In this document: positions 22,091-29,699 of the stretch, piece by piece
Numbering within the stretch: position 1 is the stretch's first letter
How the letters are laid out: each line of letters starts with the position of its first letter
Assembly (NCBI GenBank): GCA_023388075.1
Contig: JAEWGX010000019.1
Coordinates: 1 to 38,009, forward strand
Direction of reading: 5' to 3'
Length of the DNA: 38,009 bases
Origin: Pseudomonadota bacterium
Lineage (GTDB): Bacteria > Pseudomonadota > Gammaproteobacteria > Burkholderiales > Burkholderiaceae_E
Notes under the pieces: model-generated
Database searches by the model: none
What the model saw: the letters and a program-made list of their open reading frames with translations, nothing else
Told to the model about the DNA's origin: nothing
Program-made: the position numbers and the translations under genes

Positions 22091-24184
22091 TCATCCGTTG
22101 AAGCTCTTGCCTTCGGCCGCGAGCTTCGCGAGCAGGGGCGCCGGGGTCCAGAACGCCGGATCGCCATGCGGATTGGCCGCGAAGCGCTTCATCCGGTCCA
22201 CCACGTTGTACAGGCCCATCATGTCGGCGTACAGCATCGGGCCGCCGCGGTGCAGCGGAAAGCCGTAGCCGGTCAGGTAGACCATGTCGATATCGGAGGC
22301 GCGCAACGCGATGCCCTCTTCCAGGATCGCCGCGCCCTCGTTGACCAGCGCGAGCACCAGCCGGTGCACGATCTCGTCGTCGTCGATCGCGCGCGGCTTC
22401 ACGCCGATCTCCTCGCGGTGACGGGCGATCAGCTCGTCCACCGCCGGGTCCGGGATGGCGTCGCGCCGTCCCTTCTCGTAGCGGTAGACGCCGGCGCCGG
22501 TCTTCTGTCCGTAGCGGCCAAGCTCGCAGATCTTGTCCATGAACCGCGGATACTTCATGTCCGGCCGCTCCTGGTAGCGGCGCTTGCGGATGTACCAGCC
22601 GACGTCGTTGCCGGCCATGTCGCCCATGCGAAACGGCCCCATCGCGAAGCCCCACTTCTCGATCGCCCGGTCCACCTGCTGCGGGCTGGCGCCCTCCTCC
22701 ACGAGGTAGCCGGCCTGGCGGAAGTACTGCTCCACCATGCGGTTGCCGATGAAGCCGTCGCAGACGCCGGAAACCACGCCGGTCTTGCGCAGCCGCTTGG
22801 AGAGATTCATGGTGGTCGCGAGAACGTCCTTGCCCGTCTTCGCGCCGCGCACGATCTCCAGCAGCTTCATCACGTTGGCCGGGCTGAAGAAGTGGGTGCC
22901 GATGACATCCTGCGGCCGGCTGGTGAACTCCGCGATCCGGTCCACGTCGAGGGTGGACGTGTTGCTCGCGAGGATGGCGCCCGGCTTCATGACCTCGTCC
23001 AGGCGCCGGAACACCTTTTCCTTGACCGCCATGTCCTCGAAGACCGCCTCGATCACGATGTCGGCGTCCTTCACGTCGTCATAGGAGAGCGTCGGCCGGA
23101 TGAGCCCCATGCGCTTCTCGACGTCCGCGGGCGCAAGGCGACCCTTCTTCGCGGAGCTCTCGTAGTTGCCGCGCACGGTCGCCATGCCCTTGTCCAGCGC
23201 CTCCCGGGAGGTTTCCAGCACCGTCACCGGGATGCCGGCGTTGGCGAAGTTCATCGCGATCCCGCCGCCCATGGTGCCTGCCCCGATCACCGCGGCGCTG
23301 CGGATCTCTCGCAGCGGCGTATCCGCCGGCACGTCGGGAATCTTGGAGGCCGCGCGCTCGCCGAAGAAGGCATGGCGCAAGGCCCTCGATTCGGGCGACT
23401 GCAGCAGCTCCACGAAGATGCGGCGCTCCTCGCGCACGCCTTCGTCGAACGGCAGGTGGATGACACCGGCGATGGCGTCGACGCACTTGACCGGCGCGGG
23501 GAAGCTGCGCGAGGCGGCCTGCACCATGTTGCGGGCGAAGCGCAGGAAGGCCTCGGCATCGGGCGCCTCGACGTTCAGGTCCCGCACGCGCGGGCGTCCG
23601 CGGTCCTGCGCGACCACCTCCCGGGCGAATGCCACGGCGCGCTCGAGCAGGTCGCCCTCCACGATCAGGTCGAAGAGCCGCGTGCCCTGGAACTTCGCTG
23701 CCGGCACCGGTTTGCCGGCGACGATGAAGTTGACCGCCGTCTCGAGCGGCACCAGCCGCGGCAGGCGCTGCGTGCCGCCGGCGCCGGGGACGAGGCCCAG
23801 CTTCACCTCCGGCAACGCGATCTGCGCATCCGTGGTCGCGATCCGATAATGGCAGCCGAGGGCGAGCTCCAGGCCTCCCCCCATGCAAACCGCGTGGATG
23901 GCGGCCACGGTCGGCTTCGCGGCACTCTCGACCACGCGGATGACCGTCCCGAGGCTCGGTTCGGCCAGTGCCTTGGGCGTGTTGAACTCGCGGATGTCGG
24001 CGCCGCCGGAGAAGGCGGATCCCGCGCCCGTGAGCACGATCGCCTTCACCGCCGGATCGGACTCCGCGCGCCGAACCGCCTCGACGATGCCGGTGCGCAA
24101 AGCGTGACCAAGCCCGTTGACCGGCGGGTTGGCGAAGGTGATGACGGCGATGTCGCCCTGGGTGGTGTACTGCGCCTGGCTCAT
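22091..24184 (-). CDS. Bifunctional enoyl-CoA hydratase / 3-hydroxyacyl-CoA dehydrogenase
   Basis: A 697-residue FadB-like multifunctional enzyme of the shorter, peroxisomal-type layout. The N-terminal hydratase/isomerase domain (about 1-190) has the oxyanion-hole loop AGSAFSGGADIREF and the catalytic region ALPEVKLGLVPGAGGTQRLPR. A linker leads to the NAD-binding domain beginning VIGAGTMGGGIA, with HFFSPANVMKLLEIV holding the dehydrogenase His, and two C-terminal HCDH helical domains (GFIGNRMVEQYFRQA; YGFPLHRGGPM). It turns enoyl-CoA into 3-ketoacyl-CoA for the thiolase. GAGGA precedes the ATG at 24184 at good spacing. It follows livF after about 120 bp. Confidence 0.96.
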   Translation of the reverse strand: MSQAQYTTQGDIAVITFANPPVNGLGHALRTGIVEAVRRAESDPAVKAIVLTGAGSAFSGGADIREFNTPKALAEPSLGTVIRVVESAAKPTVAAIHAVCMGGGLELALGCHYRIATTDAQIALPEVKLGLVPGAGGTQRLPRLVPLETAVNFIVAGKPVPAAKFQGTRLFDLIVEGDLLERAVAFAREVVAQDRGRPRVRDLNVEAPDAEAFLRFARNMVQAASRSFPAPVKCVDAIAGVIHLPFDEGVREERRIFVELLQSPESRALRHAFFGERAASKIPDVPADTPLREIRSAAVIGAGTMGGGIAMNFANAGIPVTVLETSREALDKGMATVRGNYESSAKKGRLAPADVEKRMGLIRPTLSYDDVKDADIVIEAVFEDMAVKEKVFRRLDEVMKPGAILASNTSTLDVDRIAEFTSRPQDVIGTHFFSPANVMKLLEIVRGAKTGKDVLATTMNLSKRLRKTGVVSGVCDGFIGNRMVEQYFRQAGYLVEEGASPQQVDRAIEKWGFAMGPFRMGDMAGNDVGWYIRKRRYQERPDMKYPRFMDKICELGRYGQKTGAGVYRYEKGRRDAIPDPAVDELIARHREEIGVKPRAIDDDEIVHRLVLALVNEGAAILEEGIALRASDIDMVYLTGYGFPLHRGGPMLYADMMGLYNVVDRMKRFAANPHGDPAFWTPAPLLAKLAAEGKSFNG

Positions 24185-24303
24185 GTCGATCCTCGGTTCG
24201 GTTCGATCTCCCGAGTTTAACGTCTGGGATCGTCCGAGGGGCCGGCTGGCGGCGTCGTGACCGCCCGCCGCATCCGGGACCGGTGACTGCGGGTCTCCCG
24301 CTG

Positions 24304-25065
24304 TCAGACCTCCAGCCAGTCGCGCCGGATATCGGCCGCTTCCCGCAACTGCGCCGGCGTGCCCTCGAAGACGATCGAGCCGTGGCCCATGACGTAGACG
24401 CGCTGCGAGATCTCCAGCGCGATCGCCAGCTTCTGCTCGATCAGGAGCACCGAGACGCCGCGAGCCTTCAACTCCTGCAGGTAGCGGGCCACCAGCTCGA
24501 CGATCTTCGGCGCGAGGCCCTCGGTCGGCTCGTCGATCATGATGAGCTCGGGGTTGCCCAGCAGGCTGCGGCATAGCGTCAGCATCTGCTGCTCGCCGCC
24601 GGAAAGGACGCCTGCCTGAACGTGTTGCCGCTCCCTGAGCCGGGGAAACATCCGGTACATGTCCTCGACCTGCCAGGCGGCGAGCCGGGAAGCGGCCGTG
24701 GAGACGCCCGCGCCCTCGGCACCGCGGTGACCTCCGGCGGACTTGCGCCCGAGGATCAGGTTCTGCTCCACGGTGAGCGTCGGGAAGATGTCGCGGCTCT
24801 CCGGCACATAGCCGATGCCCTCGTTGGCGATCTCGAACGTGCGCAATCCGATCATCTCGCGCCCGCGGAACCGGACCGACCCCCTGCACTGGACCAGGCT
24901 CATGATCGCCTTGGCGGTGGTGGACCGTCCCACGCCGTTGCGGCCGAGCAGGCTGACGATCTCGCCCCGGCCGATGTGCAGGTCGATTCCCTGGAGCACG
25001 TGGCTCTTGCCGTAGTACGCGTGCAGGCCGGTGACCTGCAGCAGGGCGTCGCCGGCGCCGGTCAT
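24304..25065 (-). CDS. livF: Branched-chain-type ABC transporter ATPase LivF, with altered Walker A
   Basis: A 253-residue ATPase of the LivF group, partner of LivG in the uptake complex. The signature LSGGEQQM, Walker B IMIDEP, D-loop region EGLAPK and the Q-loop region all look normal. The Walker A motif reads GRNGVGRSTT: the lysine expected at residue 47 (codon 24927-24925, CGG) is Arg. That lysine binds the ATP phosphates and its loss usually stops hydrolysis. An insert of about 15 residues (about 107-125, SAGGHRGAEGAGVS) after the Q-loop is also absent from E. coli LivF. The ATG at 25065 overlaps the livG stop as ATGA and has AGGAGG 6 nt upstream. Confidence 0.92.
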   Translation of the reverse strand: MTGAGDALLQVTGLHAYYGKSHVLQGIDLHIGRGEIVSLLGRNGVGRSTTAKAIMSLVQCRGSVRFRGREMIGLRTFEIANEGIGYVPESRDIFPTLTVEQNLILGRKSAGGHRGAEGAGVSTAASRLAAWQVEDMYRMFPRLRERQHVQAGVLSGGEQQMLTLCRSLLGNPELIMIDEPTEGLAPKIVELVARYLQELKARGVSVLLIEQKLAIALEISQRVYVMGHGSIVFEGTPAQLREAADIRRDWLEV

Positions 25066-25859
25066 TGCTGCCCTCCTGCGGCATTGGTAGGCGTCGCACC
25101 GGCGAGCGTCTCGGCCGGCTTACCCAGATAGGCCTCCTGCACCGCCGGATTGGCGCGGATCGCGGTCGGCCGGTCGGTGGCGACCACCTGCCCGTAGACG
25201 AGGACCGAGATGCGGTCGGCGAGGTTGAACACGACCCCCATGTCGTGCTCCACCATGATCAGCGTCTTGCCTTCGGTCATCTTGCGGATGAGTGCCACCG
25301 CCTGGTCGCTTTCGCTTCGGCTCATTCCCGCGGTCGGCTCGTCCAGCAGGATGACGTCGGCCCCGCTGGCCACCGTGATGCCGATCTCCAGCGCCCGCTG
25401 CTCCGCGTAGGTGAGGTTGCCCGCGAGCGTGTCGCGGCGGTAGCGCAGGCCGATCCGCGCCATGATGTCGTCGGCGCGCTCGGCCGTGTCCCGCAGCCGC
25501 GAGAGGCGATGCCAGAACGAATAGCGATAGCCGAGCGCGTAGAGCGTGGCGCACCGGATGTTCTCGAACACCGACAGCCGCGGAAAGATGTTGGTGATCT
25601 GGAAGCTGCGCGATAGCCCCATCCGGTTGATGCGGTACGGCGGCAGGCCGGTGATCGGCTGGCCCTTGAGCTCCACGGTGCCGCTGCTGACGGCGAGGCG
25701 GCCCGAGATGAGGTGGAAAAGGGTCGACTTGCCGGCGCCGTTCGGCCCGATCAATGCATGCCGCTCGCCCACCGGGATCTCCAGCGACACGCCGCGGATG
25801 ATCTCGGTCTTGCCGAACGACTTGTGGACGTCGGTGAGCCGGAGCGCGGGGGCGGTCAT
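25062..25859 (-). CDS. livG: Branched-chain-type ABC transporter ATPase LivG
   Basis: A 265-residue ATPase with intact motifs: Walker A GPNGAGKST, Q-loop RSFQITNIFPRLSV, signature LTYAEQRALEIG (a LivG-type variant of LSGGQ), Walker B VILLDEPTAGM and switch His in MVEHDMGVV. With LivF showing an altered Walker A, this subunit may carry the working ATPase site. The ATG at 25859 overlaps the livM stop as ATGA, and GGGAG lies 8 nt upstream. Confidence 0.96.
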   Translation of the reverse strand: MTAPALRLTDVHKSFGKTEIIRGVSLEIPVGERHALIGPNGAGKSTLFHLISGRLAVSSGTVELKGQPITGLPPYRINRMGLSRSFQITNIFPRLSVFENIRCATLYALGYRYSFWHRLSRLRDTAERADDIMARIGLRYRRDTLAGNLTYAEQRALEIGITVASGADVILLDEPTAGMSRSESDQAVALIRKMTEGKTLIMVEHDMGVVFNLADRISVLVYGQVVATDRPTAIRANPAVQEAYLGKPAETLAGATPTNAAGGQQ

Positions 25860-27154
25860 GCGCCGCGCTCCCGGTCCTCGATGGCCTGGATCTCCTCCTG
25901 CACCGCGTCCCAGTCGCGACGGAACTCGCGTCGCATGAACTCGAACGCGAGTGCGCCGGCGACCGTCGTCCCGACGGCAACCACCCAGGTGCTGCCGGCG
26001 GTGGCATCGAACGGCAGGCCGAACAGGGTGGTGCTGCCGGAGAGCGCGGACTCGAAGGACAGGTGGTAGCCGAGCTCGATGATCATGATGAGCCCGAGGC
26101 CGAGCAGCAGGCCGCCCATCAGCACGCCGGTGTAGGCGCCGCGCAGCCGTCCGAACAACCGGTACCGCGCCACCCGCAGGTTCATCAGGATGAGCGACGC
26201 GACCCCGCCCGGCGCGTACATCACCATCAGGACGAAGAAGGCGCCGAGGTAGAACTGCCAGGCGTTGGTGTAGTCCGAGAGCGCGACGGCGAAGAAGATG
26301 AAGATGACCGCGCCCAGGATCGGTCCGAAGAAGAACATGGCGCCACCGATGAACACCGCGAGCAGCACGGCCCCCGAGCGCAGCAGCGAGACGTTCTCGG
26401 CGGTGACCAGCTCGAAGTTGATCGCGGTGAGGCCGCCGGAGATCCCGGCGAAGAAGCCCGCGACGGTGACCACCAGGAAGCGCACGTGCCGCGTGCTGTA
26501 GCCGATGAACTCCACCCGCTCCGGGTTGTCGCGCACGGCGTTGGAGATGCGCCCGAGCGGTGTGCGCGAGAACGCGAACATCGCCAGCATGGACACGAAG
26601 CACCAGGCCGCGATCAGGTAGTAGACCTGGATGCCCGGCCCGAAGGTGATCCCGGCGATCGGCTCGCCGATCACCCGGTTAGTGGAGACGCCGCCTTCGC
26701 CGCCGAAGAACCCGGGAAACATCAGCGAAGCCGAATGCACCATCTCGCAGATGCCGAGCGTGATCATGGCGAACGGCGTGCCGGCGGTCTTGGTGGTGAG
26801 GTAGCCGAAGATGACGCCGAAGACGGCCCCGGCCACGCCGCCGACCAGCGGCAGCAGCACCACCCCGATAGGGCTGGCGAGCAGCGACTCGGAACCGGTG
26901 ATCCAGTTGAGCGCGTGCACGGCGAAGTACGCGCCGAGTCCGGAGTAGACGGCATGGCCGAAGGAGAGCATGCCCCCCTGGCCGAAGATGACGTTGTATG
27001 ACAGGCAGAAGATGATGAAGATGCCCATCTGCGAGAGCAACGTGATCGCGAAGCCGCCACGGAAGAAGAGCGGAAGGATCGCGAAGAGCACCGCGGTGGC
27101 TCCCCACAGCAGCCAGCGCCCGGCATTGAACGGCTTGAAGGCAACGGTCGCCAT
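25856..27154 (-). CDS. livM: Branched-chain-type ABC transporter permease LivM, extended C-terminus
   Basis: A 432-residue polytopic permease. The LivM core (about 1-330) shows SYNVIFGQGGMLSFGHAVYSGLGAY, the EAA-like loop around RTPLGRISNAVRDNPERVEFIGY, and GGLTAINF. LivM proteins are commonly 320-360 residues. Here about 90 more follow, with two further hydrophobic segments (YTGVLMGGLLLGLGLIMII and STWVVAVGTTVAGALAF) and a charged tail (RREFRRDWDAVQEEI). The start at 27154 shares one base with the livH stop (TGATG). Confidence 0.94.
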   Translation of the reverse strand: MATVAFKPFNAGRWLLWGATAVLFAILPLFFRGGFAITLLSQMGIFIIFCLSYNVIFGQGGMLSFGHAVYSGLGAYFAVHALNWITGSESLLASPIGVVLLPLVGGVAGAVFGVIFGYLTTKTAGTPFAMITLGICEMVHSASLMFPGFFGGEGGVSTNRVIGEPIAGITFGPGIQVYYLIAAWCFVSMLAMFAFSRTPLGRISNAVRDNPERVEFIGYSTRHVRFLVVTVAGFFAGISGGLTAINFELVTAENVSLLRSGAVLLAVFIGGAMFFFGPILGAVIFIFFAVALSDYTNAWQFYLGAFFVLMVMYAPGGVASLILMNLRVARYRLFGRLRGAYTGVLMGGLLLGLGLIMIIELGYHLSFESALSGSTTLFGLPFDATAGSTWVVAVGTTVAGALAFEFMRREFRRDWDAVQEEIQAIEDRERGA

Positions 27155-28101
27155 CAGGTCTCCCGGGTGCCCATGAGCCCGCGTGGCCGGAAGATCAGGA
27201 CGAGCACGAGCAGCAGGTAGGGAAGGACGGGTGCCACCTGCGCGAGCGTGAGCGACAGCACCGGAAAGCCGAAGGTGTCCGGGGGCACCGTGACACCCAG
27301 GTTCGCCAGGCCGCTGGCGAAGGACCAGTCGAGCGAGACCGCGAACGTCTGCAGCAGGCCGATCAGCAGCGACGCGACAAAGGCGCCGGCGAGCGATCCC
27401 ATGCCGCCCACCACCGTGACCACGAAGATGATGGAGCCGACCTGGGCTGCCATTGCCGGCTCGGTGACGAAGGCGTTGCCGCCGATGACGCCCGCCAGCC
27501 CGGCGAGCGCGGCACCGCCGCCGAAGACCAGCATGAAGACCCGCGGGACGTCGTGCCCGAGCGCCTCCACGGTCTCGGGGTGCGTGAGCGAGGCCTGGAT
27601 GACCAGCCCGATCCGCGTGCGGGTCAGGACCAGCCACAAGGCGGCCATCATCGCCACCGCAACCAGCATCATGAAGGCACGGTAGGCGGGAAACGCGGTG
27701 CTGAACACCGTGAAGATCGGGCCGTCCAGCTCCGGCGGGATCTGGTAGGGCACGGCCGCCCTGCCCCAGACGAGCTGGACCAGCTCGTAGATGATGTAGG
27801 TGAGCCCGAAGGTGAAGAGCAGCTCCGGCACGTGGCCGAACTTGTGGACCCGGCGCAGCCCGTGCTTCTCCACCAGCGCGCCGATCACGCCGACGAGAAG
27901 CGGGGCCACCAGCAGCGCCGGCCAGTAGCCGATCCACCGCATCACCTGGTAGGCGAAGTAGGCGCCCAGCATGTAGAAGGACGCGTGGGCGAAGTTGAGC
28001 ACGCCCATCATCGAGAAGATCAGGGTGAGCCCCGACGAGAGCATGAAGAGCAGCAGCCCGTAGGACAGGCCGATCAGCGTCTGGATGACGAAGAATTCCA
28101 T
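27154..28101 (-). CDS. livH: Branched-chain-type ABC transporter permease LivH
   Basis: A 315-residue inner-membrane permease with about eight hydrophobic segments. Family motifs: IGLSYGLLLFMLSSGLTLIFSMMGVLNFAHASFYMLGAY near the N-terminus, the cytoplasmic coupling loop TRTRIGLVIQASLTHPETVEALG, and GGMGSLAGAFVASLLIG. With LivM it forms the channel for the solute delivered by LivK. It lies 103 bp after livK, across a strong GC hairpin, and overlaps livM by one base. Confidence 0.95.
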   Translation of the reverse strand: MEFFVIQTLIGLSYGLLLFMLSSGLTLIFSMMGVLNFAHASFYMLGAYFAYQVMRWIGYWPALLVAPLLVGVIGALVEKHGLRRVHKFGHVPELLFTFGLTYIIYELVQLVWGRAAVPYQIPPELDGPIFTVFSTAFPAYRAFMMLVAVAMMAALWLVLTRTRIGLVIQASLTHPETVEALGHDVPRVFMLVFGGGAALAGLAGVIGGNAFVTEPAMAAQVGSIIFVVTVVGGMGSLAGAFVASLLIGLLQTFAVSLDWSFASGLANLGVTVPPDTFGFPVLSLTLAQVAPVLPYLLLVLVLIFRPRGLMGTRET

Positions 28102-28170
28102 GGGCCTCTGGAGAGCGGCCTTCGGGGGCGCGCGCCGGTGCCCGGCGCGGCGGCGATTCCGTACTTCGCC

Positions 28171-28194
28171 GGAGGCCGGCCGTGGCCGGCCCCC
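28171..28194. terminator. Strong GC hairpin between livK and livH
   Basis: GGCCGGCC (28174-28181), spacer GT, then GGCCGGCC (28184-28191), extendable by two pairs across one mismatch. It sits 11 nt past the livK stop, with no T-run. In many binding-protein operons such a hairpin protects the upstream message and partly attenuates the permease genes; I infer the same here. Confidence 0.5.
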
Positions 28195-28204
28195 GAACCG
28201 GGGC

Positions 28205-29518
28205 TTACTTCGCGGCGGGAACCTTCATCTTGCACGACGACGGCTGAACCCCGACGTAGGTCGGCTGCAGGGATTCCGTGCGCCAGCCGTAGCCGGTGTT
28301 CTCGTCGTCGAAATGGACGTCGCCGCCCTTCTTCTGCCAGGAGAGGATGGCGAGCGGCTGCTGCAGCTGGTGGTCCAGCGCCCGCATCTCGACCTCGCCG
28401 TTGATGGACTGGACCTTCATGCCGCGCATGGCATGCGCCACCTTGACCGGCTCCGCGCCGCCGGTCTTCTTGATCGCCTCGGAGAGCAGCTTGATCGTCG
28501 CGTAGCTCTGGGCGACATAGAAGTCGGCGTTGTACTTCTTCGCGAAGTCCTCGCGGATGTCCTTGCCGGTGAAGGTCTTTTCATTGGGTGACCAGACGGC
28601 TACCTGCCGCACCCGGTCCTCACCGGCCGCCCCCATGGCCGTGGGCACCCCGGTGGTGCCCGCGTAGTAGGTGTAGAAGTTGGCCTGCAGGTTCGCCTCC
28701 TTGGCGGCCTTGATCAGCAGGGCGAGGTCGGCTCCCCAGTTGCCGGTGATGACCGAATCCGCGCCGGACTGCTTGATCTTGGCGACGTACGGCGCGAAGT
28801 CCTTCACCTGCCCGATCGGGTGCAGGTCCTCACCGACGATCTGGACGTCGTCACGCTTGCGCGCCAGCATTTCCTTGGCCGCCTTGGCCACCGCCTGCCC
28901 GAAGGAGTAGTTCTGGTTGATCAGATACACCTTCTTGATGTTCTGGTTGTCCTTCATGTAGGTGGTGAGCGCTTCCATCTTCTGGTCCGCGTTCGCGTCC
29001 GTGCGGAAATGCCAGAAGCTGCATTTCTCGTTGGTCAGCGCCGGGTCCACCGCGGCGTAGTTGAAGAAGATGACTTCCTTGCCGGGATTTCGCTCGTTGT
29101 GCTTGGTGATCGCATCGGACAGGGCGAGCGCGACCGAGGACCCGTTGCCCTGGATCACGAAGCGGATGCCCTGGTCGATCACCGACTTGAGCTGCGTGAG
29201 GCTCTCCTGCGGGCTGGCCTTGCCGTCGAAGGGCACGATCTCGAACTTCACGTCCTTGCCGGCCCAGGTCTTGCTGGACGCGAGCTCGGCTACGTACTGG
29301 TATTCCTTGAGGATGTTCTGGCCAACCGGGGCGAATGGCCCGGACAGGCCTTCGATGAAGGCCATCCGGACGGTCTCGGCCGAGGCCGTCGAGGCGATGG
29401 CGAGCATCGCCAGAAGCGCGCCCGCCGTCGCTACCGGGCGGGCCAGGCCGCGCGAGGCGGCTCGCGCCCGGGAGTCGGGCGCGTGAGTCGAAGCGATGTC
29501 CTGGGAGCGGTGTGCCAT
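28205..29518 (-). CDS. livK: Branched-chain amino acid-type ABC transporter substrate-binding protein
   Basis: A 437-residue periplasmic binding protein (peripla_BP_6 group). The ATG at 29518 has GGAGGAG 6 nt upstream; an ATG at 29539 would bury that site. A long signal peptide (about 1-47: a 30-residue Arg-rich region, hydrophobic core AGALLAMLAIASTASA) is followed by ETVRMAFIEGLSGPFAPVGQN, the usual mature start. Other landmarks are GNGSSVALALSDA, KVYLINQNYSFGQAVAKAA and YVAQSYATIKLL. Despite the family name, members near acyl-CoA ligase genes often bind aromatic or aliphatic carboxylates. The ligand here is probably the acid that the neighbouring ligase activates. Confidence 0.93.
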   Translation of the reverse strand: MAHRSQDIASTHAPDSRARAASRGLARPVATAGALLAMLAIASTASAETVRMAFIEGLSGPFAPVGQNILKEYQYVAELASSKTWAGKDVKFEIVPFDGKASPQESLTQLKSVIDQGIRFVIQGNGSSVALALSDAITKHNERNPGKEVIFFNYAAVDPALTNEKCSFWHFRTDANADQKMEALTTYMKDNQNIKKVYLINQNYSFGQAVAKAAKEMLARKRDDVQIVGEDLHPIGQVKDFAPYVAKIKQSGADSVITGNWGADLALLIKAAKEANLQANFYTYYAGTTGVPTAMGAAGEDRVRQVAVWSPNEKTFTGKDIREDFAKKYNADFYVAQSYATIKLLSEAIKKTGGAEPVKVAHAMRGMKVQSINGEVEMRALDHQLQQPLAILSWQKKGGDVHFDDENTGYGWRTESLQPTYVGVQPSSCKMKVPAAK

Positions 29519-29626
29519 GGATGTCTCCTCCGTGGGCATTGGGCAGGCGGGCCGGGCGGCGCCGGGGCGGCCGTAACTTTACTTCACGGACCGGCCGGTA
29601 CCCACTGGTATAAACGCGAACCCTGC

Positions 29627-29644
29627 CATGGCGAGCCCGCCATG
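29627..29644. promoter_or_regulatory. Inverted repeat between the ligase and livK genes
   Basis: CATGGCG-AGCC-CGCCATG is a perfect 7-bp dyad in the 181-bp gap. It could be the operator of a regulator acting on livK, or a weak end to the ligase message. A palindrome ACCGGCCGGT lies nearby, closer to livK. No convincing -35/-10 pair for livK was found. Confidence 0.35.
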
Positions 29645-29699
29645 AGCGTCAATCCGCCCTGCCGGGCGGCCGAGGCGCGCGATGCTTTCGGGTCCGGCG

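Noticed and set aside
22005..22120. A small minus-strand frame between the fadB-like gene and the thiolase gene (ending in EVLAIFEGSGV)
   Set aside because: It overlaps both genes in another frame, has no ribosome-binding site and no recognisable product. It may be chance.
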